This document shows, one piece after another, positions 24,320 to 35,960 of a DNA stretch of 64,000 nucleotides (positions are counted from its first letter, which is position 1; the number at the start of each line of letters is the position of its first letter). Origin of the DNA: Marchantia polymorpha subsp. ruderalis (taxonomy: Eukaryota; Streptophyta; Marchantiopsida; Marchantiales; Marchantiaceae). The stretch spans positions 2,996,001 through 3,060,000 of the forward strand of contig AP031357.1 in assembly GCA_037833965.1 (NCBI GenBank). Reading direction: 5' to 3'. A program made the translations under genes and the position numbers. The notes beneath the pieces were generated by a model that saw nothing but the letters and a program-made list of their open reading frames with translations, was not told the origin of the DNA and did no database searches.

Positions 24320-27300
24320 TAGGGCCGGTCGACCCCAGGGCATCATTACGGTCCTGGAGAGATGGAGACGTGATTACGCAATTATTTTCGTAAGGTTGCA
24401 GATTTTGGTGGGTCTGGAAAAGTAGAGAGATTGAAACATGTTGAATCGGGTGAGGAAAAGTTGGAAGGAAGACACAAGTATTCGGATGGGAAGAACCAAT
24501 CCAGTCCCAGGGGCTACCCTCGATAGAGTCGCATAACAACGGACAACATGTTGACCAGGGATCGAGAGAGAGTATGTTTGAGAGAGTCGTCGATTCTTGA
24601 AGATTTTTTCATCCCATACACCGATGCAAAAGGCATGCCCATCATAGGGTTTGCAGAGAAAAATTAATATCTTATGTACCGACATAAGTTTAACTACTCT
24701 TCAACTAAAATTCCACCTTGAGATTTTATCTGGCTTTATCTACTTCTTTTTCTGTGTGTGGAAAATAAATATTTATGTTTTTGGTTCATTTGTCAATCTT
24801 TCTATAACCAAATTTTGCACTTTCAAGCTCGATGGATCCCTTGATTTGCAAGAGTATTGTGATGAGCACGCATTCGGTACTCACTCCATTCATCTTCTTT
24901 ATCGAAGGATTGGAATGTTCAACAATACCCGTGATATGCTCTTACGCGTTAATTCCAAGACCGAGTGAACGTGACCATGGTAAGTCCCACTTTCCACTGG
25001 CAGCAACAGTTGGCTGCCCGACTGCGTCGCTGTGTCTGAAAGAGGAGTCGTGGGCCTTGGTCGCGACGTTCTGGCAGGTCTACCTTCCCACCTCGCAACG
25101 AGAACCGATTCAGGGTTGCCTCCTCTGTGTCGTATGCGTTGGCTGCGTGATCGCTGAAGTATCAGGTGGATGAAGGTACTGGAGGCCCCACCCGCAAAGC
25201 CGGTACCTCGTAAGCTTTCCATCATCTGAACGCCGAGCGAGTCCGCAAAGGTCTTGCCAGGAGGTTATGTTTGAATCCTAGGTGTCAGATTATCAATGGC
25301 CAACACCCCTGGTACAACAAGCGTGCCAGGCGGACTTGCTATGACCGTATGAAGACGGCGCTGAAGGAGGTCCACGGAAGCTCGAACTAATCATTATCGT
25401 TGACGTAAGTGCGAGCACCGAGCTCCGGCGTACCACCAGTTGCCGTAGCTGCTCCTGAGACGCATCACACCGTCGATGCCGCACGCATCCACGTCCCGTG
25501 TGCACCTCTGAGCTACAATTGCCGCATGGTGATTGCGTCCCTACGTACGCGCCCGCCCCCGCCCTTAAAGGCGCCTGCTTCATTGCAGGTCTATCATGTA
25601 CTACAGAGCTGCCTCGATCGAGATGCTCACTTCGCTGTGGGAACTCTTTTGCCAGACTGGATCGGGCGGCGACTCATGCCAAATTGCGAGGGTCGCTCAA
25701 CATAAGAACAGGACGAGATCTCTCGAGGCTGGCTGGACGGTACAGGACAGGCAGTTCTGGAAGGACGGGCCGTCTGTACGAGCTCGATCAGCGATCACAG
25801 GATTCCACAGGGAACAAAAGGAGGATGGTGATATTTTGGACAATTTCGTGTGCAAGCAGAACAGAGCATGGGTGCAAATGAGTGGAAACTCTGCCGATCG
25901 GTCGATCCAAATGAGGAGTCTACGTAGGCTGCTATATGATATGAAGGTGACCCTATATATCGGACCTTCGTTGAACTTACCGAAGAAGTAGCCTTTGAGG
26001 TTCCACGACACTTCCAAAATCTTCCAGAACTGTCACCTCCTTCTAGATTCTCTGTAGTCATGACACCTGGATTCCAATCAGATTATCGAAAACGGAGTAG
26101 GTCGATTGAGGCCAGCATGTTGAATCATTCAACATCCTGCAACTGCATGCCGAGACATGTACACCTTTGACAAAATCATGTTCATAACCAGGCGTTCGCA
26201 ATGATAAGGATCCAGGCACCTTCCCCAGTGATGACACAAAGTCCATTCTCTTTCAGTGCAGGGTTCGGGAGTAGCCCCTTTGGTTCAATTACGATGGGCT
26301 CGACATATATCCAGAACCCTCTACAAGTGCAAGAGACCCCCAAAATTTCACCTGCCACTTAAAGTACACAAAGTGCAGTTATCAGTCTTATTACAACTTT
26401 GGTTTACAAAGTTCAGCAGATCATGTAGTCTACTTATAGAAGTATATAATCCTACATTGTTGGTGACGTGATTTTCAGTGGGTTGAATGCACATGATTGT
26501 TGTTTGAGTGGGCTAGTGACTAAATAGGCATGAGGTCATCATATGCACACCACCACTTTACTGAAAGTGAAGGGAAAGTGGTCGCTTCAAAGTTCAAGAA
26601 GAGTGGAACCTTGGAGGAGGTAAAAGTGGACATGCACATTGAAATATTTTACTGCATCACTAAGTGCTCGACATCTCTATTGTAATCGTATAGGATGTAG
26701 GCATACTACCCACGGCATGCTACGAAGAGGAGCACCAGGAATGGTCTGACTCTCACGGGCCCACACTCCAGGACAAGATCTTCTGATTGATATTCTACAA
26801 TCCTACTTGAGTAAACCGGTTGCACTGGGAAAAGTGCACCGGTTTGACTGAAATTTAAAACTTGTGCTCTACACCTCCAATAGGCAGCAAAATGCTTCAA
26901 GGCATTGTGTATTGAGTCCAATGATCTTTCAGCCACCGATAAATAGTTTTGAATATAGAGATGATTTGTTAACTGTCATTCAACTGCGTTTTAAAGGACG
27001 GGATATGAAGCTCGAGACGGGTCAAAGATCCGCTTGAAAAAGAAGAGATGTTCTACACCCTTTGTATGAATGTGGGTTGGGTTGACCCCTATCATGAAGT
27101 AAGCTGGTTGAAAACTCAACCTACTCATCGGACCAACTGTGTAGGTATAGTAGTGACTTCTTCAATGAGTGTTCACAACATTAATTAGCAAAGTTAATAT
27201 CTTGTTGACGAACCTGGTTAGTGTGCACCTTAAGGGCTTGAAACACTATACAATGGGGGAAAGACGTACTAACTCAATATTCCAAACTTTAGTTGCCAGT

Positions 27301-28850
27301 TTGTTCCACTTCTTTATATCGAGACTTACCCGCCGGAAGGTACATCATGTTATCAACTCACAACCTGATCAAACTAACCAGAAAGAAACCTGTGACAAAA
27401 GATATTATTATTAATTGAGGTAAAAGATCAATAGGTTAAAGTTTGTGGTACGATACCTTCCTTATCAGAATTACGATTTAGTTACAATATATTGGAGGAG
27501 ATACAATATCTCAATGAATTCACGATTACAACATATACAGTATGAAGAACCTTCCTTAGTTTTCGGGTTACAGTTCCTTAACTTCCAAAATGAGTTTATA
27601 ACCCAATAAGTGTTAAACCTGTCTTTTCCCTTCTTACTCAATTTTCTTGTGTAACACACTTCTTGCAAAATTTTCCTCGCGATAGAACGATTAGTAGTTC
27701 TAATAGTAGAAGCCACTATAGCTCAGAACCTAAGTCGGTAGAAAAAGTCTTGTGCACGTTTCTCAAGAGAAATGAAACATCAACTTGCCATTTGGTGGTG
27801 AGACAGGCACACTTTTTTGCACACATCTCAAACATGTACGTAGTTTGTCTACTTACTTTACACTTCGCGGATATCTGCTGAGCCTACCGAATCTTCTTAT
27901 CACGCACATCATGAGCAGTTGAAACCTGATCAATTATTATTATTTTACATCCGTCTCCTTTGTAATCAAAAGAATACAATACTCTTCTACGCAGTTTAAA
28001 TGCCTAAGTTTACTCTCTGCCAATCCATCTTTCCAGCCTTTTACCCATGTATCAATCCTGGGACTTCAAACCTCCCGAACTGGGGGAATTCCCAACGCGA
28101 AAAGTGCAAGTAAAGACCAAATAAACCTCGCCGCTAATGAGGTTGAATGTTATTCCCAATACTTCAAAATATTGAAGTGTGCCCAAAACGTTGAAATAAC
28201 ATAATTCCAAAACAAGGTAACTGTAGTGAAATTAAATAGTATAGCAAAAAGTGAGACAATCAACGAAGTGAAAATTCTTGTGAAGTTGATTAGCCTTGAG
28301 TATAAATCTGCACTCCAAAGGAAAAACGGACGGACATTATCATATTTCTGCATCATTCAGGATACCAGTAAACTCGCAGCACCATTCTTGCCCTGATTCT
28401 GGAGAAATGAGCTTATTGCAAAGAAGATATGTTTTTTCATCTCCGGTGTAAATCTCAATTCGTCTTCAAGGAGTTTAAACTGAATGTATTTTCAGCGCAA
28501 ATTGTGTTCCGGTCATAATTTTGCGTTATTTAATCCAACAATTTGAAGTGAAAAATAACATGAAGACATCAAGTCTTAACTTGCTATATAATACAATAAT
28601 GTCAAGTTAGAAATTTAACCACCCAAACTGATAAAGGTTTCTTATTAAAATTACGACTTATCAAATCTTATTTTTTCATGATTTAAATTTCAATTATTTT
28701 CAAATCTATATATTTCACAGTAATAAATTTGATTATAGTTATTTGATTATCATATGAAATTTAAATAAAGCAAATAACATAAGAATGTTGCAGTTTTAAT
28801 ACAAACAATGAAAATATTACAAAGTACTGTACTGTACAGGACAACATAGA
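24320..28850. other. Long intergenic stretch, mostly AT-rich
   Basis: No gene is recognisable apart from the short open frame at 25214-25390, listed separately. About 24990-25960 is richer in G and C than its surroundings and has overlapping open frames on both strands. From 26000 to 28850 the DNA is AT-rich with frequent stops and no conserved motif. Confidence 0.4.
25214..25390 (+). other. Short basic open frame of unknown nature
   Basis: A frame of 58 codons, open after a TAA at 25211-25213 and closed by TAA at 25388-25390, has no ATG near its start. It encodes a very basic peptide containing ERVRKGLARRLCLNPRC and YNKRARRTCYDRMK. The composition looks protein-like, but I recognise no family. 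The frame is closed on both sides, and a GTAAG donor-like site overlaps the upstream stop. It could be a relic of a gene or transposon, or chance in a GC-rich island. Confidence 0.25.
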
Positions 28851-28859
28851 CCATACCTA

Positions 28860-29630
28860 AGATGAGCCTAAACCCTGACGCTGCCTGGGGAGATGACTGG
28901 AGAGCCACCGCACCTTTCTTTCGGCAGGCGCATATACTTGGCGGGAATCTCATGTCAACGCCTTTCTCAAAGAGGTACAGTACGTAGAGAATCCGGACTT
29001 CGGACGTCTGTCGCACCTCACCCCTTCAACGGAGAACGACAAAATGGCGAAGTCAAACCGGAGTCCGAGCATAGCGAAGAAAATTCCGTACGCTCCAGCC
29101 GTCCACCGTCCGGCGCCTGGGCCCTGACAGCTCCGACGAATGGGCGTCGCCGATCGTTACTAAATTTATGGGCAGAGTGTGCTGGACCGGTGCTGGTCGC
29201 AAGCCTGGACTCTCCCGTTGTGCACGAGCCTGTGTCCCCAGAAGCCCCGGCGCTCGTTACAGTGTGCGGGTCCGAGGCTTCGAGCTGACAGGTGTGGCAA
29301 GCTTCGTGCCCATGGCCTGTTCCTGAGGTTAAATCTGACGGCCCACTACTCGGCTCTGATGGCCCGTGCGCGAATCGGGGCGACGCGGACGGAGGGGGGA
29401 GGGCTTGAGGCCTTTTAAGCTGCAGTCGTTCTGTACAGTGCATTACGTAGCGCCCTTGAAGAGAGTCACTGCTTTGTGTATTCGAACTTTCTTTCCCTTG
29501 GATTTTTGTTTTCATTTTGTTGGAACGAAGGACGATTACATGCCCACCGTGGAATTCGAAGTTGAACTCTAATTTGGAGGAGAGTTTCTCCCTGTGGGGA
29601 ACTCCACGTTGGCCAGATGCATCCCTGATT
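28860..29630. other. GC-richer island of unknown function
   Basis: An abrupt rise in G+C within AT-rich flanks, with long overlapping open frames on both strands (plus 28893-29288, minus about 29690-29018). None shows a recognisable domain, and the minus-strand frame begins by translating an AT microsatellite. It may be a CpG-rich promoter, a noncoding RNA gene or a gene relic. Confidence 0.3.
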
Positions 29631-29739
29631 GAAGAAGCAATGGAACAAGATGTTTTCAACTTTTCGTCCATTCTCTTCACCGCTTTAGCAAAACTTGTGT
29701 AGAAATTACACATTTGTTGATATCTAGCATTCTGAGATG

Positions 29740-29764
29740 TATATATATATATATATATATATAT
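29740..29764. repeat. TA dinucleotide microsatellite
   Basis: About 12 tandem AT units border the GC-richer island on its right side. Confidence 0.85.
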
Positions 29765-31647
29765 CAATAGCATGCAACATACATGTGCTATAAAATTTAC
29801 ATTACTGTGTTGTTGAATTGATTGTGTCCAAATTTTTACAAATAAGAATTTTCTAGTTTCTAAGAAAAATTAATTCTGTACTTTATCTCTAGCATGAATT
29901 AAATAGTCTAAAAAATCGTTGTGGAAAATTATTCAAGTTATTTTTTTCAAAATTATTAAAAATTATTCGTTCAAGTTATTTTTAACTTTATATAGAGAGC
30001 TTGTTCGTACATATGAAGCTGTGATAAAGATTTTGGTGTTTTATTAACCATTTTTTTAATTGTCCGACTCTTGTCAAAATTTATAGCAATCAGTTCATAA
30101 TTGATTGCTGGAAATGATACAATCAACTCACATTTTTGCATAAGCACAACTTTGTTAAATAAAATGTTACAACAATCATTGCATGCTATTGTAGAGATTC
30201 TTTGTTGATTACAATCAAAATTCACATTTACTTTTCTAACTTTATTTGTCTCTTCAATAAGATAACATTTTTTGGAGAAATTATGAAAAGTACCACTTTA
30301 AAAGATTAATTCAACTCTAGATTTTAGACAACATCTCTACAAACCATTCATTAGTTGGATGATCATAAATTTCAAGAAAAATATAGTAATTACATTCTAT
30401 GATGAATAGAGAAATCGATGATATGTCATATTTGTTAACAACACAAAGCAATATTATAAAGTCCTTGCTTTCAAACACGTAAACCTCGTAACATCCAGGA
30501 TCATGACAACAATTGCATTATGTCACGTGTGGCGATCCAAAAACCTCTGCAAGCAATGTCAAAATCCATAGAATATATGTGGCAACTCGACTGAATAGAT
30601 TTCGATAGAGATAGAACCTGTCTAAACTAATAACCTCTATAATCTAATACAAACGTATTAGATTATAGAAGGAGCACGTTATATCTGACCTCCATTAACT
30701 AATAACCTCCCTAATACTGACCTTCCGGTCTCAACAGTACTAGTTTAGACAGGTTCTACTCTAAAAGGTTTGAGAACATTCCAAGCACAAACCCCTACAG
30801 TGGATGATTTCAATTCTCCTTTTCTATGTCATACCAACAATTGATGAATGAAACAGCACAATAAATGAATTGTGACACATGTGATGATACTCAACCTGTG
30901 ATGGTTTTAGTTTCATAATTCATTCACAATTGTGGATTTGTAGCTTAGTTAATGATTTTAAATCCAGATACTTTTAAGTAGTGTGCTATATATCTTGTGA
31001 AACTGAACAAGAACTAACGACTTGATATGAGGTCCTGTCTATATAGTCACGCAAACTTAATAAACCACAGCAAACGCGAAGAAAAGGTTAAGAACTTGGA
31101 AGACTCCAAATTTCCCTCTCGAATGACGTAACCAAAAGTGGGTAATGATGCATATTTTTTCCTGTGATTTGATGCTATTGCTAGTATTGGGACATTTCTC
31201 GTGAGATTCCAGGATTTCTTTTAGTTACTAAACAGTACTCCAGGCACATGAATTGTACACTTCGAAAACCTGCAACTGGTGCTTCGTGGATGTCGAACTT
31301 GAAATTTATCATATTATCAATTAGCAACTGTTTACATTGTATTACCCACTTAAAAGTTTCAAAGTCTCAGTAGCACTTTTTCCAGTTCCCATTGGCGGGG
31401 CATCTTGGGGTCTTGATCTCCAGCAGACTTCTCCACCAATGCAAAGTGAACCCTTCCGTCCCAGGTAGTAAAAGTTCAACAAGTGAACATTGGCTTCACA
31501 TCTCACGTAAGCAAGGGAGGTTGAATATCTATACTAATTTAAGCTCTACTCTCTAACATTCATAGGTGAACTAGACACTAAGTCTCAACCGCGACTAAAT
31601 ATCGTACATCTACCAGAAATGCCATAATTGTAGTTCTACCAAGGTGA
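29765..31647. other. AT-rich intergenic DNA upstream of the CSK stop
   Basis: Stops in all frames and no recognised gene. It contains the MITE-like element at 30612-30758. The right part should include the 3' UTR of the minus-strand CSK gene. Confidence 0.45.
30612..30758. mobile_element. Small inverted-repeat element, probable pogo/mariner-type MITE
   Basis: An 18-base perfect terminal inverted repeat, TAGAACCTGTCTAAACTA, lies at 30612-30629 with its complement at 30741-30758. Taken as a TA target duplication plus GAACCTGTCTAAACTA ends, this fits Tc1/mariner/pogo transposition. Inside is a second perfect palindrome, 15-base arms at 30636-30650 and 30655-30669 with loop AAAC. The internal CCTCTATAATCTAATAC motif recalls the ends of plant pogo-like MITEs such as Emigrant. 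It is about 147 bases and has no coding capacity. Confidence 0.65.
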
Positions 31648-34600
31648 CTATTGTTGCGTGCAGTCTATTTGAGACTCCAAAACGTCGGTTTCTAATCGAG
31701 AATCTGCAGCTTGAGCAGGTAACCAGATCTCTACATGTGTGCCCCCAGCACCTATGGGTGCATCTACTAGGTACGGCGACCGGATGTTTAACACAGCACC
31801 AGACTGTTCCAAAGCTTCTCTTGCAGCTATGAGCTTCAACCCTGCTTCGAAAGATCTCTCATTATTCGTGTTACCCTTACCTATTCGTGTTACCCTTGCA
31901 GATCCAAGAGGTCCGAGTACACGTTCTTGCACCTGCATCCGGCGCCCCATTTGCAAACAGTGGTCAGAGAGATGGGCACCAACAGATTGAAACAATTTCT
32001 AAATATAAAAGACGTTCTAATTATACAAGAAACACTGAAGTTTATTAATACGACGTTCTTGGTGGTTTCCAGCCCGATTGCAGCGAGTACTTTTCAACTA
32101 GCACAAAACTAGCACCTATCCTTACCACAAGGCCCATATCAGGTCCATTATCCTCGATCACAACGAGAACACCACCGCCAGGAGCCCTTGCTGCGTCTGC
32201 TCTGATCCATCCGCCTGCGGGTGTGTGCTGTATCGAATACTCCAACAAGTTGCTCAATGCTTGTCGTAATGCGAGCTCCTCGATTGCTGCTATAAGCGGC
32301 AGAGTAGTGGAATTGAGCTGCAAAGTTTGGCTTTTCTGCTGGGCTAGACTACTTCCTGCTCTTACCAGCTGATAAAGAACCTCTGAAACGTTGCATTGTC
32401 TGCAAGATGTTTCGGGACAAAAGAAGTTAATATTCGAACCACGTCTTACATTGATCGCAGTGACGCTTGACCAAATTCGAGAAGCCTTGGTATTCAAACC
32501 AAGGCTTCTCGAGCTTTTCTAAACTTTTCTTATGAAGAAACCTCGCAGAAGGTCAGAAAGACCTTGCTCATAAGCGCAGAGCTGAGATTAACATGAAGAT
32601 CATCACCAAATTGCTCGTCAAACATCCGGACAAGTTGAAGACAGCTGCGGATATTTGTATCAGGCTAGTGAGTACTTCACGGAGCAACGCCTCATTACGT
32701 GGTGTACCTCATTTCATCTTGAGGTGGTGCGGCGAGAGCAAGCGGGGGCATAGGGGACTCCTCATCTCTCACAAACGACGACGGCAACGCAGGTGTAGGC
32801 AACGGTCGTTGATTGTTGCTGATATCTTGCAAAGCGCCATCTCTTTCCAAAGAGGTACGTGTACTAAGCGAGGGCCTGGTATCTTCCACTCCCACGTCTC
32901 CACTAGGCATGACCCTCTGTTGATTCAGGTCTTTAAGAAAGATGTCATCGTACTGAATAAAATCAGCTCCACTCTGTGTTGACAACAAACAAACTGAACG
33001 CGTAAATAACAGCTACTGACAAACGTTGACCAACACAACCATGCATACTGCAACAACAACCTAAGGCAAGTTTCATAAGTGAACAATCTAGGAGGCACTT
33101 GATTACATTTAGTTGGCTTGGTCATAAGCTCTCCTGACAGAGTCGTTTACGATGGTATATGAAGACGAGTGTCTTGATCCATCTAATACAAATACATCTA
33201 ACGAGAAAAAGTGAAAGAGTTCACATCATACATTTGTGAGATATAAAACCTTTTGAATCTGCTGAACAACGTCACTCATACGATCTCCCTGGACAAGTAT
33301 ATCCTCAAGAACATCACGAGAGATCTGCACACAGTAGGGTCTTATTAGGGCTCAAGTGAACCTCCCAAGATTGTTTCCTTTCTTTCAGGCATGTGGATGA
33401 CTACAAATAAAATCGGAGAAGTCGAAATTCAAGAGAATGTCTAAGCAACAATTCACTACTTACTAGTATACACTTGAGCTGGTACAGTTACAAACACCTT
33501 CGTCTACAATTGTGATCAGCTCAAAAGCATGAAACAATTTTCCAAATATAAATATTCATCTGAGTCTTGGATAAGTGGAAACACAGTTTAGCGATAAAAA
33601 GTTGGTTGAGCAACCTCGCCTCTCTTTAAGTGTGGTAGGAGCATCTTGCCGAGGGTCCTTACAGCCATCAATGGTCCTCGAACCTTCAGACATAAGCAGT
33701 ACAAATCGAACAATTGAGGCGAATTTGACGGCAATTCAAGATTCGGTGCAAGACAATTCACAGGCGCATTCTTTCAAGAAACTTATGTTCAAACTTCAAT
33801 GATTCAGAATAAAAGTTGACAAGAGAGAAGTGCTAAAAACGCACTTGCTCTAGAAGATGATCAATGCGAACACCTTTCTGCCAAGAAGACTGTTGAAGCA
33901 GTACAGCTCTCTGCACGTTAAAAGCATTCATATTAGAACTCGTGCGTGTAATTGTTTCCAGCTGCCTTGAGAGTAACAATGATAGGTTTCCGCTAGCTCC
34001 TCACACCTCAAAAGTATACGACTTCACGGAGATCAAAGCTAGGACGCTTATCCTAGAACTCTCAGAAACTATTCTCAGATAGCAGCTCTAATAATTCATG
34101 ACAATTCGGGCTTTCTTAAAGCTCATTGAAAGAGACAAGAAGCGGGACTTTCATATACTGTACGTAAAGACTCCACACACACAGAGCGCAATTAAGCATT
34201 TCAGCGAATCTACGAGATGAATTTACCAATTGGTCATGAACCAAGAGCAGAGACATAAAGTGAGGATAATGATGGCAATAAAAAGCAAGAAAGAGGTGAG
34301 AGACATTAAAAGCAGAAAAAACATATGAGAAAGAAGGACAAATATTTTCTTTCAGGATCTAAACTCATACTAATTTTACGTTGGTGGCAGATGATTTATC
34401 ATCTGCCAGCGACGTAAGGCAATGTCCCATTTCCATCTATCTGGATGCAAGGCCTGTTCATCTCCGTCAAGTACAATAAAGTAAGCACTAGGAGGATACA
34501 TCAATTCCACATTTATGAGGTCCCTCCTACACGTAATGAAGGGCCCGTCCACGTTCAATGACTCTGGTAAAATAACTGGCAAATTTGATGTACCTGATCC

Positions 34601-35960
34601 ATGACGCAGGCCAAGGCCAGTGTTCTAGCGACTTTAGCTGTTTCCATTTGCTGTTCTTTTGAAAACGTTCCCAAAGCTGGATGTTTAAGATCTATATTCC
34701 CCTGATTCATTGACACGGAGTCAGTCTCTTCATTTGATTCCTGGTTCTCTGGTTCCACAACTTTTTCCTTGGGAGGCCACGACGGACGCATCGGCTTCAA
34801 TTTACCGGGTTTAACCGTACGCAAAGAGACCTTTACTACGTGACGCTCTGCAACCAAAAGCCCCACCAAAAACATATCTTTCACCAGCGGAAGGACTAGT
34901 GCTCCTAACCCCGGGAGTTCCACAGCCTGCAGCAACCCAAAAAAAAAACTTCAGTTTCTCGCAATGCCAACGACGGGTCTAAACCGGAGCTGCAACACCA
35001 TTCACGACATTCCAAAGTAGTTGAATCTTCATTAGCACCAAACGAGCTTCCGAAATAGTATAATATAACGACGACATCTGAATTGTCAGAGTTCACGTAT
35101 TCACACTCTAACACACACACACACACACACACCTCAAGATTCACAAGGGCAGACTCCACGAGGCCTGCTGATCCTTGGCTCTCAGACCTGTCAAAGAGCA
35201 TCAAGACCTCCTTGTAGGCTTCTGCATTCCGGCTTGCCAGATTTGTTGAAGACCCAGCAGCAAAGAAAAACTCCAACTGACCAGTGGCATAGCTTTCTGC
35301 TGTGCGTACATAAACCTGCAGGGTGACCAAACTAAAGTCTATGAGTTGATGATGTGGGCATATCCAGGTTGCAAGCTTAATGGAATTCTGCAGCTTAATA
35401 GTTCACCTTTTGACAATAAACTGAAGGATTTGTAACCAATACACGTACAAGCAACCTCATCAACTACAACAGCCTAGGACTCAGGTCGTCCCAAAATAAT
35501 ACAGACCGAAATTGCATCATACCGTTAAATTGGTTTGGGCGCCCACAATCTTCTCACACAGAGAGAGTTGTTCAGCACAGAGAGCTAGAAATTCTTCACT
35601 AGGAGCAGATACGAGCCTCTTCGGATCACCAATTTTGGTGACAAAGTCAAAAGGGGCCGAAGAGACAGATGCAGCGGCAGCTGCAATTGCCAGTGCTGAC
35701 GAAGGTAGTTCTATCTCTTCCGTCTGTTCATCCACCACAGACCTGTACATGGACGTCACCCTAGAAGCGGAGCAAGAAAACCCGTGTTGCTCCGGTCCGG
35801 ACTGAATGGATGCAAAGCCTACGAAGGGGAGGCAAGAAATTCCGCCGGGGTGTTGATGCTGAGGCTGAACCATAAACGAGAACCGCGGTTTCTTCGCTGA
35901 ATTCCTCAGCCCGACGGGTGGCAAGCAAGCAGCAACAGCTGCTGCTGCTGCTGCCGCCAT
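31648..35960 (-). CDS. CSK: Chloroplast sensor kinase (CSK), modified two-component kinase
   Basis: Nine exons on the minus strand: 35960-35523, 35315-35133, 34926-34594, 33910-33845, 33683-33615, 33324-33250, 32973-32708, 32399-32126 and 31998-31648. They give 684 residues, somewhat longer than the Arabidopsis protein. The Ala-rich start and Ser/Ala-rich region to about residue 120 fit a plastid transit peptide. A GAF-like sensor region (about 125-320) contains LPGLGALVLPLVKD. The dimerisation helix reads LLQQSSWQKGVRIDHLLEQ then VRGPLMAVRTLGKML, where the usual phospho-acceptor His position is Glu339. The linker carries the CSK mark MPPLALA. The ATPase domain keeps the N-box Asn527 (ALRQALSNL), a DNGPD loop (560-564) and GAGGTHVEIWLP (651-662). 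CSK descends from a cyanobacterial histidine kinase (Hik2 type) and couples plastoquinone redox state to chloroplast transcription. Start is the first ATG of the open frame, with GCC in -1 to -3 context on the coding strand. Confidence 0.93.
32477..32512. repeat. Perfect 15-bp hairpin in a CSK intron
   Basis: Arms TCGAGAAGCCTTGGT (32477-32491) and its exact complement (32498-32512) are separated by the six-base loop ATTCAA. It lies in the intron between CSK exons 7 and 8. Confidence 0.85.
34385..34408. repeat. Short perfect inverted repeat in a CSK intron
   Basis: Arms TGGCAGATGAT (34385-34395) and ATCATCTGCCA (34398-34408) are separated by two bases, inside the intron between CSK exons 3 and 4. 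Confidence 0.75.
35111..35132. repeat. CA/GT microsatellite at a CSK 5' splice site
   Basis: On the coding strand this is a GT run that begins exactly at the end of CSK exon 2 (35133). The donor GT of that intron is therefore the first unit of the repeat. Confidence 0.85.

Noticed and set aside
29018-29773. 251-residue open frame on the minus strand
   Set aside because: Its start translates the TA microsatellite (repeated Ile-Tyr), the rest is low-complexity Ser/Pro/Gly, and a second long frame exists on the other strand.
34376-34582. Extra CSK exon on the minus strand
   Set aside because: Exon 3 joins exon 4 directly in a way that matches the family (VMDQ followed by a LLQQSSWQ block), so this frame lies in an intron.
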